41,297 nt of DNA from Actinomycetes bacterium (GTDB lineage Bacteria; Actinomycetota; Actinomycetes; Streptosporangiales; Streptosporangiaceae). Of this stretch, positions 19,339 to 26,368 are shown piece after piece. Each line of letters opens with the position of its first letter. Position 1 is the first letter of the stretch. The stretch is from the NCBI GenBank assembly GCA_021792405.1, contig JAJYUU010000023.1, forward strand, positions 1 through 41,297, in the 5' to 3' direction. The translations under genes and the position numbers were made by a program. The notes beneath the pieces are model-generated. The model was not told where the DNA came from. It saw nothing but the letters and a program-made list of their open reading frames with translations, and did no database searches.

Positions 19339-20064
19339 CTAGGGGCAGACGCGGCCGTTCCGCTCGAATGCCGCGTGGGTCAGCGGCATCAGGCCCGCCC
19401 AGAGCGTCTCCATCTGCTCAGCCACCATCTCGATCTCACGTTGCGGGAACGACGGGAACGTGGCACCGCTGTGCTTCACCCGCAGCGACAGGAAGTTCAT
19501 CAGCGCGCGGGCATTGCAGGTGGCGTACATCGAGGAGTAGAGCCCGACCGGCAGCACGGTGCGGGCGACCTCACGGGCGACCCCGGCCTCGAGCATCTCC
19601 AGGTACGCCTGGTAGGACTGCCAGCACGCGGCTTGCACCGTCTCGGCGACTAGAGCGTGCTGCTCAGCCGATCCGGCGGTGAAGACGTAAGCGCCTGGCT
19701 TGCCGGACTGGACGAGCTTGCGGTCCGGGCCGGGGACGTAGAACACCGGCTCGAGGGTGCGGTACCGGCCGCTCTCCTCGTTGTAGCTGAACGTCCGGTG
19801 CCGCATGAACTCCCGGAACACGAAGATCGGCGCGCTGACGTAGAACGTCATCGTCGAGTGCTCGAACGGAGTGCCATGCCGGTCGCGCATCAGGAAGTTG
19901 ATGAGCCCGGCTGATCGCTCAGGATCCGCGTCGACGTCGGCAAGCGACTGCTCGCCCTTCGTGGAAACCCTGGCTGCCCAGATCACGTCGGCATCTGAGG
20001 CCGAGTGCTTGACGAGTTCGACGGTCATGTCGCTGCGGAAGGTAATGTCCGGCACGGTCGTCAT
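19339..20064 (-). CDS. thyX: Flavin-dependent thymidylate synthase ThyX
   Basis: ThyX makes dTMP from dUMP using methylene-tetrahydrofolate, FAD and NADPH. The signature RHRTFSYNEESGRY is intact, preceded by FREFMRH. Other conserved segments are RDRHGTPFEHSTMTFYV and the C-terminal LPVGLYSSMYATCNARALMNFLSLR. ATG 20064 gives 241 residues beginning MTTVPDITFRSDMTVELVKH, close to the usual actinobacterial length. Longer starts exist at 20091 and GTG 20178, but the latter would put an AT-rich inverted repeat inside the gene. No strong ribosome-binding site decides between them. It is a single gene between an ATPase remnant region and the cox locus. Confidence 0.93.
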   Translation of the reverse strand: MTTVPDITFRSDMTVELVKHSASDADVIWAARVSTKGEQSLADVDADPERSAGLINFLMRDRHGTPFEHSTMTFYVSAPIFVFREFMRHRTFSYNEESGRYRTLEPVFYVPGPDRKLVQSGKPGAYVFTAGSAEQHALVAETVQAACWQSYQAYLEMLEAGVAREVARTVLPVGLYSSMYATCNARALMNFLSLRVKHSGATFPSFPQREIEMVAEQMETLWAGLMPLTHAAFERNGRVCP

Positions 20065-20156
20065 TGTGCTCGCAGCCACTGTCAGTTCCATAGTCATCAT
20101 CATGCCGAATGGGTCCGGCACTCCTCGCGCCGACGCGCTGGCCCGGTCGCGCGGGA

Positions 20157-20176
20157 GATTAAGAGTTCGCTTAATC
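20157..20176. promoter_or_regulatory. 7-bp inverted repeat upstream of thyX
   Basis: GATTAAG and CTTAATC flank a 6-base spacer. The element is markedly AT-rich compared with its surroundings and lies about 95 bp before the preferred thyX start, a plausible promoter or operator position. Confidence 0.4.
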
Positions 20177-20242
20177 ACCGGTCGCGGTGCCTGCGCCGGG
20201 AGGCTACAGTCGAGCCAACAGCCGGGGTCGAAGGGTGCCGGG

Positions 20243-20509
20243 ATGAGCGCAGAGCCTGCTCAAGCGCTTGACGTGCTGCGTGCGGTGTGGCGTAGTCAGG
20301 GGCAGACATCGGCGAATCTCGACGATGAGAGCGGCGAGAAGAAGTCGTGCAAGCGGATGTCCGACGCCGGCGTCGGGTTTGATGACTTCGCTGCCGGAGA
20401 TCAAGACCTGAGTTCCGCATGGCGGGCCAGGTTGCAGCGGGAAGGCAAGCTGAACCGCGCTGGCGGCAGTATTCGTGACCTTGTCCTTGGCTCGGCCGAA
20501 GTTCACTGA
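20243..20509 (+). CDS. Doubtful small ORF upstream of the first moxR gene
   Basis: An 88-residue frame begins MSAEPAQALDVLRAVWRSQG after a weak purine-rich sequence and ends 32 bp before the MoxR gene. The sequence is mixed hydrophilic with no motif I recognise. The opposite strand is also open here (20204-20506), so coding on either strand is uncertain. It is listed because it would otherwise leave the 20065-20541 interval empty; that interval should also hold the thyX and moxR promoters. Confidence 0.25.
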   Translation: MSAEPAQALDVLRAVWRSQGQTSANLDDESGEKKSCKRMSDAGVGFDDFAAGDQDLSSAWRARLQREGKLNRAGGSIRDLVLGSAEVH

Positions 20510-20541
20510 GCCCGGCCACTGACGGCGAGGAGATTCGCTCG

Positions 20542-21417
20542 GTGGAGTATCCCGGAACCGTCGGCGAACTGACCGAGCGCTTGCGGCAAGGCGGCTACCT
20601 GGCCGACCGGGGCCTAGCCACGGCCCTGCTGGTGTCGCTGTCGCTGCACCGGCCAGTGCTGATCGAGGGCGAGGTCGGCGTCGGCAAGACCGAAGTCGCC
20701 AAGGTCCTTGCTGCCATCTTCGGCCGCAGGCTGATCAGGCTCCAGTGCTACGAGGGCATCGACACCAACCAGGCGCTGTACGAGTGGGACTACGCCCGCC
20801 AGATGTTGCAGATCCGGGCGCTGTCGGAGCACCAGGCGGCCGACGAGCGGGCGGTCGACCGGCTGTTCGGGCCGAAGTTCCTGCTCGAGCGGCCGCTGCT
20901 GGCGGCCGTACGGGCAGGTGATCAGGCCGTGCTGCTGATCGACGAGGTCGACCGGGCCGACGACGAGTTCGAGGCGTTCCTGCTCGAGGTGCTGTCCGAC
21001 TTCCAGATCAGCATTCCGGAAGTCGGCACCATCAGGGCAGAGTCCCCGCCTGCGGTAATCCTCACGTCCAACCGGACCAGGGAACTCCACGACGCGCTCC
21101 GCCGCCGCTGCCTGTATCACTGGATCGGCTATCCGTCGGCCGAGCGCGAAGTCGAGATCGTGATGGTCCGCGAGCCGGGCGCGGCCGAGCTGCTCACCCG
21201 TAAGGTCGTCGCCGCGGTGCACCGGCTGCGCGAGCTCGACCTGGTTAAGCCGCCCGGCGTGGCCGAGACCATCGACTGGGTGCGGACGCTCGGCTTCCTC
21301 GGCGAAAGCGACCTGACGGTACAGTCTGCCGGCGACACGCTGGGCGCGGTTATCAAGGACCGGGACGACCTGGACCTGGTGACGCAGAACCTGGCCGAGA
21401 TAGCCGCCGGTGGCTGA
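20542..21417 (+). CDS. coxD: MoxR-family AAA+ ATPase, CoxD-like (copy 1)
   Basis: CoxD-type MoxR ATPases act as chaperones in building the Cu-S-Mo site of aerobic CO dehydrogenase, working with the VWA protein CoxE. The 291-residue protein has Walker A GEVGVGKTE (about 43-51), Walker B AVLLIDEVDRADDEFEAFLLE, sensor 1 LTSNRTRELHDAL, and the arginine-rich RRRCLYHWIGYP. The start is GTG 20542, with a GAGGAGA sequence upstream. It overlaps a 16-bp tandem repeat at its 3' end and is followed by the VWA gene. A paralogue lies at 35591. The assignment to cox rests on the pairing with coxE and the nearby enzyme genes. Confidence 0.85.
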   Translation: MEYPGTVGELTERLRQGGYLADRGLATALLVSLSLHRPVLIEGEVGVGKTEVAKVLAAIFGRRLIRLQCYEGIDTNQALYEWDYARQMLQIRALSEHQAADERAVDRLFGPKFLLERPLLAAVRAGDQAVLLIDEVDRADDEFEAFLLEVLSDFQISIPEVGTIRAESPPAVILTSNRTRELHDALRRRCLYHWIGYPSAEREVEIVMVREPGAAELLTRKVVAAVHRLRELDLVKPPGVAETIDWVRTLGFLGESDLTVQSAGDTLGAVIKDRDDLDLVTQNLAEIAAGG

Positions 21418-21450
21418 GGATGCCGGTGGCTGAGGATGCCGGTGGCTGAG
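21406..21450. repeat. 16-bp repeat (2.8 copies) at the coxD1-coxE1 junction
   Basis: The unit gccggtggctgaggat is at 21406-21421 and 21422-21437, and its first 13 bases recur at 21438-21450. The unit contains the coxD1 stop (TGA) and GTG/ATG starts. Because 16 is not a multiple of three, each copy puts the next start in a new frame, and only the last copy leads into coxE1. Confidence 0.85.
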
Positions 21451-22569
21451 CACTCACCATTCGCCGCCGTGCTGGCCGGCTTCGCGGGTGAGCTGCGCGC
21501 CGCCGGGATCACCGTCGGGACCGGGGATGTGCTGACCTACGTTTCGGCGATGTCACCGCTCGACCCGTCCGACCTCGTGGACCTGTACTGGGCTGGCCGC
21601 ACAACGCTGGTCAGCCGGCGCGACGACATCGGTGTCTACGAGGAGGTGTTCCGCCGCTACTTCCTGGCCGAGGGCGCTCCGGCCGCGGCGCTGCTGACCC
21701 TGCGGGCCACCGTCTCGGCCGGCACCGAGGTGCCGATGGTCATGCCCGGTGCCGAGCCGGGCCCGGACAAGGACGAGGAGAAGCCGGCACTCGGCTGGAT
21801 GGCATCCGATGTCGATGCGCTGAAGCACCGGTCCTTCGCTACCTGCACGCCGGCCGAGCTCGCCGCGCTGCGCCGGATCATGGCCAGGATCGCTCTGACG
21901 CCGCCGCGGCGCCGGACCCGGCGCACCAGGGCCGCGGCAGCCGGTCGCTCGCCGGATGTCCGCAAGACCATCAGGACCGCCATGCGAAGCCACGGCGAGC
22001 CCGCAAACCTGTACTTCCGGCAGCGCACGATGCGCCTGCGCCCGCTCATCCTGATCCTCGACGTGTCCGGCTCGATGACCGACTACTCGCGCCATCTTCT
22101 TCAGTTTGCGCACTCCGCCAGGCAGGCTGCCGCGAAGGTAGAGGTGTTCTGCTTCGGGACCAGGCTGACCCGGATCACCAGGGCGCTGGCCCACCGGCGG
22201 CCAGACAGCGCACTGGAGCGAGCGGCCGCGACCGTCGTCGACTGGGATGGCGGCACCCGGATCGGGCAGTCACTCGATGAGTTCGTGCGGCGCTTCGGCC
22301 GCGGCGGCATGTGCCGCGGCGGCGTCGTGATCATCTGCTCCGACGGCCTGGACCGCGGCGATCCGGACCAGCTTGCCAGCGCGATGGAGCGACTGTCCCG
22401 GCTGTGCTACCGGCTCGTCTGGCTGAACCCGCACGTGGGTGACGATCCGCAGTTCCGGCCGAGCACACTGGGCATGATGGTGGCAGCGCCGCACATCGAC
22501 CTGCTGCTGTCCGGCCACGACCTGGCCAGCCTGGAGCAGCTAGCCAGGATGTTGCCGGCGCTGAGCTGA
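21436..22569 (+). CDS. coxE: VWA-domain protein, CoxE-like (copy 1)
   Basis: CoxE proteins carry a von Willebrand A domain and cooperate with CoxD in maturing the CO dehydrogenase active site. The 377-residue product has a metal-ion-dependent adhesion site DVSGSM at 209-214, followed by the threonine segment DWDGGTRIGQSLDEF and the aspartate in VIICSDGLDRGD, so the metal site looks complete. The N-terminal half is helical, with a basic Arg-rich hinge around 155-175. ATG 21436 and GTG 21442 are both possible starts; both lie in the third copy of the 16-bp repeat. Two small unknown genes follow. Confidence 0.87.
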   Translation: MPVAEHSPFAAVLAGFAGELRAAGITVGTGDVLTYVSAMSPLDPSDLVDLYWAGRTTLVSRRDDIGVYEEVFRRYFLAEGAPAAALLTLRATVSAGTEVPMVMPGAEPGPDKDEEKPALGWMASDVDALKHRSFATCTPAELAALRRIMARIALTPPRRRTRRTRAAAAGRSPDVRKTIRTAMRSHGEPANLYFRQRTMRLRPLILILDVSGSMTDYSRHLLQFAHSARQAAAKVEVFCFGTRLTRITRALAHRRPDSALERAAATVVDWDGGTRIGQSLDEFVRRFGRGGMCRGGVVIICSDGLDRGDPDQLASAMERLSRLCYRLVWLNPHVGDDPQFRPSTLGMMVAAPHIDLLLSGHDLASLEQLARMLPALS

Positions 22570-22622
22570 CTAGCCGCGGGAGACCAACTGCAAGTCTGAC
22601 GTGAGCATGAGGTGGGACGAGC

Positions 22623-22907
22623 GTGAAGTGGAGTGTCGGAATCGAAGCCGAGGGCGACAAGATCCTCAGCCGCGAGCAGATAGTCGAGCTTGCCGACGCC
22701 GTCGCGGCCAGCGACGGCATCGCCACCGGGATCGGCACCAGCAGGTACGGCGTTCAGCTTGTGGTCGAAGCGGACACCAGGCAGGACGCGATCGGGACGG
22801 CGACTGAGCGCTTCATCGCTGCCGCCGCGAGCGCCGGACTGCCTCCGGCGCCTGTCGTGCGCACCCAGGCGGTCAGCGAGGCCGAGGAAGAATCCGGCTT
22901 CCGGTGA
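22623..22907 (+). CDS. Small conserved-looking protein of unknown function
   Basis: The 94-residue protein begins MKWSVGIEAEGDKILSREQ at GTG 22623. It reads like a small alpha/beta fold: two strand-like stretches (WSVGIEAE and YGVQLVVEAD), with helices between and after. I know of no function. It follows coxE1 by 53 bp, and its stop overlaps the next gene in GTGA, so the two are probably translated together. The acidic tail (SEAEEESGF) is probably flexible. Confidence 0.65.
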   Translation: MKWSVGIEAEGDKILSREQIVELADAVAASDGIATGIGTSRYGVQLVVEADTRQDAIGTATERFIAAAASAGLPPAPVVRTQAVSEAEEESGFR

Positions 22908-23347
22908 TCCGGCTCGGCTCGCTGGCAGGCTATCCGTTCGAGGGGCCGCGGCTGCTCGGCGGCTGGACACCGCCGGCCAGGGCCGCGGTCTACGCGATCC
23001 TGTACAAGCCCGACCCGGACGCCAGACCGGACCGGTACGCCGTCAGCTACGTCGGCCACTGCGACGATCTGTCGGCTGAGCGGTTCCCGTTCCAGCATCC
23101 TCGGGCAGCCTGCTGGATCCGGCGGGCCGGCTCTAAGTGGAAGGTCTATGTCTGCAGCTACGAGGTGCCGGGCGGCACGAGCTCGCATCGCGAGCAGATC
23201 GCCCGTGAGCTGACCGCGATCTACCACCCAAGCTGCAACGACCAGCACTACGACAACGCCTGGGAAGAACACTGGATCGGCGAGTACTCAGCGCCGACTA
23301 CCGGCCCGGTCGCGCGCCGCGGCCCGGACCAGTCCGGCCACCGGTAG
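22904..23347 (+). CDS. Unknown protein, possible GIY-YIG-like fold
   Basis: The 147-residue protein begins at GTG 22904, overlapping the previous stop. The stretch AAVYAILYKP followed by YAVSYVGHCDDLSAERFP has the spacing and shape of a GIY-YIG nuclease core (VYA, then YVG), with a later helix EQIARELTAIYHPSCN carrying a Glu. GIY is not exact and the catalytic Arg and Glu cannot be verified by eye, so this is a suggestion only. It ends 3 bp from the convergent membrane-protein operon. Its link to cox is by position. Confidence 0.55.
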   Translation: MIRLGSLAGYPFEGPRLLGGWTPPARAAVYAILYKPDPDARPDRYAVSYVGHCDDLSAERFPFQHPRAACWIRRAGSKWKVYVCSYEVPGGTSSHREQIARELTAIYHPSCNDQHYDNAWEEHWIGEYSAPTTGPVARRGPDQSGHR

Positions 23348-23350
23348 GTG

Positions 23351-23710
23351 TCAGCGCTGCGGCGCGTAACCCACCGCGTCGTGCAGCCGGGACCGCCGCG
23401 TCCCCGAAGCCGGGCGGGCAACCGCCGCCGCTGGCTCGGCGGGACGGGGGGTCACGTCCGCCACAATCTCCTCGGCCATCCCGTACAGCAGCGGCAGTGC
23501 GCCCGCCACCACGCCGCCGGTCTGGTTGATGTGCTCGACGCCGGGCCCGATCTGCCGGGCGTGCCCGACGATGGTGCGCACGAGTCCAGCGCAGTCCTCC
23601 AGGTTGCCGGCGATCCTGGTGAGCAGCGAGCCGGCCCAGTAGAGGTAGAACGCGAGCCCGGCGATCAGTGCGACGATGGCGACTACGGTCAGGACGACCA
23701 GCGTGGTCAT
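23351..23710 (-). CDS. Small single-pass membrane protein (fifth of five)
   Basis: The 119-residue protein has one hydrophobic segment at about residues 4-28 (LVVLTVVAIVALIAGLAFYLYW), then a helical stretch with heptad-like spacing (LLTRIAGNLEDCAGLVRTI). The tail is Pro/Ala-rich, basic and probably disordered. The ATG overlaps the preceding gene's stop in ATGA. It is the last gene of the leftward cox copy 1 operon. No family is recognised; the shape resembles its four upstream neighbours. Confidence 0.7.
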   Translation of the reverse strand: MTTLVVLTVVAIVALIAGLAFYLYWAGSLLTRIAGNLEDCAGLVRTIVGHARQIGPGVEHINQTGGVVAGALPLLYGMAEEIVADVTPRPAEPAAAVARPASGTRRSRLHDAVGYAPQR

Positions 23711-24009
23711 GACTTCACCTTTCCGAGCACGCGGCCGAGGAACAGATGGTGCTTCAGGCCCTCGGCCAGAACTGCCTCAACGCCGTCAGCGACTTGCGGG
23801 ACCAGCGCCGCGTTGGCGGTGTTCGCGGTCGCCGCTCCGAGCGTGTCGCGCACCTCGACCACCCGCCGGTCGATGACCTTGATGAAGTAGATGAGCAGGC
23901 TCAGCAGCGCCGCCACCGCGAGCACCACGACGAATCCCAGAATGATCGCGACTAGCCATGCCGTGTGCTCAGACGAGTTCATGGCTGCGGCGATCGCCAG
24001 AGTGTGCAT
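23707..24009 (-). CDS. Small single-pass membrane protein (fourth of five)
   Basis: The 100-residue protein starts at ATG 24009 behind GGAGGG. One membrane segment spans about residues 18-43 (WLVAIILGFVVVLAVAALLSLLIYF). The charged linker KVIDRRVVEVRDTLGAAT follows, then a second amphipathic helix ending LGRVLGKVKS. The stop overlaps the next ATG. The function is unknown; the architecture matches the neighbours (short N terminus, one membrane helix, amphipathic cytoplasmic-type tail). Confidence 0.7.
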   Translation of the reverse strand: MHTLAIAAAMNSSEHTAWLVAIILGFVVVLAVAALLSLLIYFIKVIDRRVVEVRDTLGAATANTANAALVPQVADGVEAVLAEGLKHHLFLGRVLGKVKS

Positions 24010-24011
24010 CG

Positions 24012-24299
24012 CTACCCTCCGAGCCTGGCGCGGCCGCGCTGCAGCCCGCCGATGATGATGGTGGCGTGCTCGATCGTGGTGCGCAGCGCTCCCAGTGGCG
24101 CTGTGTTGCGCACGGCGTCCCCGAGTGCGTCGTTGATCTTCGGGGCTTCTCTCCCGATCGAGTAAGCCAGCCGCAGGATCGGCACGACGAGCGCCACCAC
24201 GACTGCCACGATGACGATGCCGATGACGTAGCCGAGTACCCAGCCGAATCGGCTGAAGTGCCCGGCCCCGCTAGCGAGGTAAACGACGTGTCCGGTCAT
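24012..24299 (-). CDS. Small single-pass membrane protein (third of five)
   Basis: The 95-residue protein starts at ATG 24299 (GTG 24302 is an alternative). It has a membrane segment at about residues 19-43 (WVLGYVIGIVIVAVVVALVVPIL). The tail contains REAPKINDALGDAVRNTAPLG and ends in a basic RGRARLGG. It lies 2 bp from the next gene and 6 bp from the previous one, so co-translation is likely. No known family is recognised. Confidence 0.68.
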   Translation of the reverse strand: MTGHVVYLASGAGHFSRFGWVLGYVIGIVIVAVVVALVVPILRLAYSIGREAPKINDALGDAVRNTAPLGALRTTIEHATIIIGGLQRGRARLGG

Positions 24300-24305
24300 C
24301 ACTGA

Positions 24306-24533
24306 TCAGACCGTCTCGCAGAAGTCCCTGACGGGCTTCAGGCTCGCGTTGACCGACGTCAGCCGGTCTGGCACGGTGCTGGTCAGCTGCGCGACCGCCT
24401 GAACCCCGCCGGTCGTGGCGACCAGGTTCGCCCGGATCGCGCTGAGGTGGACGATCACCCGCAGCAATCCGACAGCGGTAATCGCGATGATCAGCGCCGC
24501 GATGATCAAAGTCACCCAGGCTGCTGCTGGCAT
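24306..24533 (-). CDS. Small single-pass membrane protein (second of five)
   Basis: The 75-residue protein starts at ATG 24533 behind AGGAGAG. The membrane segment covers residues 5-26 (AWVTLIIAALIIAITAVGLL). The tail has regularly spaced leucines and valines (VIVHLSAIRANLVATTGGVQ) and ends VRDFCETV. The function is unknown. The tail pattern resembles DUF948-like helices, but too weakly to name a family. Confidence 0.68.
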   Translation of the reverse strand: MPAAAWVTLIIAALIIAITAVGLLRVIVHLSAIRANLVATTGGVQAVAQLTSTVPDRLTSVNASLKPVRDFCETV

Positions 24534-24543
24534 GATCGCTCTC

Positions 24544-24795
24544 CTAACCCAGAAGCTTGGCGACAGAGCCCGCGTAGCGGACGGCGCCGACGGATATTTC
24601 CCTCACCGTGGTGTCGGTCGTGGCCAGGGCGCCGGGCACGCCAGTCAGTTCACCGACCAGCGCTACGCCGCCGGACAGGATGTCGTCGGTCGCGTGCCTG
24701 ATGCGCTCGAGAGCGGCCAGCACCCGGTTGAGCAGGTAGATGACAACAGAAAGCACCACGACCAGCACCGCGTTGCCGATCCACCACAAGACCAT
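24544..24795 (-). CDS. Small single-pass membrane protein (first of five)
   Basis: The 83-residue protein starts at ATG 24795 behind a strong GAGGAGGA sequence. The membrane segment covers residues 4-22 (WWIGNAVLVVVLSVVIYLL), followed by LNRVLAALERIRHATDDILS and a second mildly hydrophobic helix. It comes 37 bp after coxG on the same strand, which ties the whole five-gene group to the CO dehydrogenase operon. The function is unknown. Confidence 0.7.
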   Translation of the reverse strand: MVLWWIGNAVLVVVLSVVIYLLNRVLAALERIRHATDDILSGGVALVGELTGVPGALATTDTTVREISVGAVRYAGSVAKLLG

Positions 24796-24832
24796 GGCTG
24801 TCCTCCTCGTTAGCTAGGCCGAAGAAGGCCGG

Positions 24833-25423
24833 TCAGTACGACGCGGGCTGGTAGGGCAGGAAGAACCGGCGGAACACCCGGGCCAGCGCCATCCGCGCTG
24901 CCCGCAGGCCCAGGGTGAAGCCGCTCGCCGGACTTGCCGTGGCCGCGGCGAGTTGCTCGGCGGACTCACCCCGCTCGATCCGGTTGATCCGGTCGGCCAT
25001 GTTGACCGAGAAGTCGTGCATGAGCACGGCGCTGACATCGGAGATCATGCCCCGGCCGTATTGCGCGGCGGCACCGGACAGTTGCAGATCCTGGGTGACA
25101 TCCACCCGCGTGCCGCGTCCGATCGCGGTCAGCGCGGCGGTCACGATCATGCTGGCCTGACCGCGGCCCTTTTCATCAGCGCCCGCCGCATGCACGACCA
25201 CTCGCCTGGCCGCCTCGTCCCGTTCGGTGATGCCGGCGGTGCCGGCGAACCGCAGCCGGACCGGGCCCATCCTGATCGCCACCGTGCCCTTGTATTTCTC
25301 CCCGCCGAGATCCTCGGTCAGCTCAGCCCCGGGCAGGCAGGTGGCGACCTGCGGGATGTTGCCGAAGAACTGCCATACCTTGTCGACCGGCTCGGCGACC
25401 TCGAAGTCGTTCTTGATCAGCAT
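24833..25423 (-). CDS. coxG: CoxG-type SRPBCC protein
   Basis: CoxG proteins have an SRPBCC (START-like) hydrophobic pocket and link CO dehydrogenase to the membrane; in actinobacteria they have been reported to help move quinone to the enzyme. ATG 25423 overlaps the preceding stop (ATGCTGA) and gives 196 residues. The family start MLIKNDFEVAEPVDKVWQFF is followed by VATCLPGAELTE and YKGTVAIRMGPVRLRFAGTA. After the domain (about residue 150) comes a linker and an amphipathic C-terminal segment (LGLRAARMALARVFRRFFLP) that could bind the membrane. The only coxG in the locus, it probably serves both enzymes. Confidence 0.9.
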   Translation of the reverse strand: MLIKNDFEVAEPVDKVWQFFGNIPQVATCLPGAELTEDLGGEKYKGTVAIRMGPVRLRFAGTAGITERDEAARRVVVHAAGADEKGRGQASMIVTAALTAIGRGTRVDVTQDLQLSGAAAQYGRGMISDVSAVLMHDFSVNMADRINRIERGESAEQLAAATASPASGFTLGLRAARMALARVFRRFFLPYQPASY

Positions 25424-26355
25424 CGGGCCTCGCCCTTCAGGTAAGCGGCTGGATCCTTCTCGAACGCCTGACGGCAACCGCCGCAGCAGAAGTAATAGGT
25501 GACACCCTCGTGCTGCAGCGACAAGGTGCCCGGCCCGGCGGTCACGGCCATGCCGCACACCGGGTCGATGCTCTCCGTGTGCGGAACGGCCGTGGCACCG
25601 GCCAGCGCCCCGGCCAGCGCCCCGGCCGCGCGCAACTGCACCAGCTCGGCCAGGATCGCCACGGCGATCTCCGGATGCGTGGTACTGCCCAGGTCGAGAC
25701 CTGCTGGTACCCGGACCCGGTCCAGTTCCGTCCGCGGCAGGCCGCGGTCCGCCAGGTAACCAAGCACCGCCGCGCCCCGCTTCCGTGAGCCGACCAGGCC
25801 AAGGTAGGCCGGACGGGCGGCCACCGCGCGCTCCAGCACGCCCTCGTCGTCATGGCCCTGGGTGGCGACGACGACGAGCGACTGCTCGTCGACGTCGGCA
25901 GCGGCGAAGTCTGCGGCGTCGACCAGCTCAGCGTGCCAGCCCAGGGTCCGGGCCAGGTCTGCCAGCGTTTGCGCCATCGGGGACCGTCCCACCACCACCA
26001 GGCGGGGAACGGGCATTACCGGCTCGATGTAGACCTCCAGCGCGCCTTCGCTCTGGCAGGAGATCGGGACAACGGCAACTCCTTCTGGCGCGGCGCCGCC
26101 GAACTGGCCGGCGCTGCCAAGCAGCAGCAACTCGGCCCTGCCGGTGGCGATGACTCCCCTGGCAGCGCGGATCACCGCAGGCTCCGCGCACGCCCCGCCG
26201 ATCCAGCCGTGTAGTTCGCCGTCGGCGGTGATGATCGCCCGCGAGCCTTGCTGGCTCGACGACGGGCCCTGGCGCCAGACGACCGTCGCGAGCGCGAACG
26301 CCTCGCCGCGCTGCGCTAGCTCAGCGGCGTGCGTTATGACTTCCCAGCCGTTCAT
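25417..26355 (-). CDS. XdhC/CoxI-family maturation protein fused to a YHS domain
   Basis: XdhC/CoxF/CoxI proteins bind molybdenum cofactor and deliver it, sulfurated, to large subunits of the xanthine oxidase family. The 312-residue protein starts at ATG 26355. The N-terminal XdhC domain has ATVVWRQGPSSSQQGSRAII and GWIGGACAEPAVIRAAR. A Rossmann domain follows (RLVVVGRSPMAQTLADLA, then VVATQGHDDEGVLERAV and YLGLVGSRKRG). The last 50 or so residues form a YHS domain (DPVCGMAVTAG, YYFCCGGCRQAFEKDP). YHS cysteines in other proteins bind copper or other soft metals, which is notable because CO dehydrogenase needs both Mo and Cu. Confidence 0.88.
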   Translation of the reverse strand: MNGWEVITHAAELAQRGEAFALATVVWRQGPSSSQQGSRAIITADGELHGWIGGACAEPAVIRAARGVIATGRAELLLLGSAGQFGGAAPEGVAVVPISCQSEGALEVYIEPVMPVPRLVVVGRSPMAQTLADLARTLGWHAELVDAADFAAADVDEQSLVVVATQGHDDEGVLERAVAARPAYLGLVGSRKRGAAVLGYLADRGLPRTELDRVRVPAGLDLGSTTHPEIAVAILAELVQLRAAGALAGALAGATAVPHTESIDPVCGMAVTAGPGTLSLQHEGVTYYFCCGGCRQAFEKDPAAYLKGEARC

Positions 26356-26368
26356 CGCCCCTGCTCCG

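Noticed and set aside
20204-20506. 100-residue minus-strand ORF opposite the doubtful small plus-strand ORF
   Set aside because: It has no motif and no ribosome-binding site, and only one of the two frames can be real.
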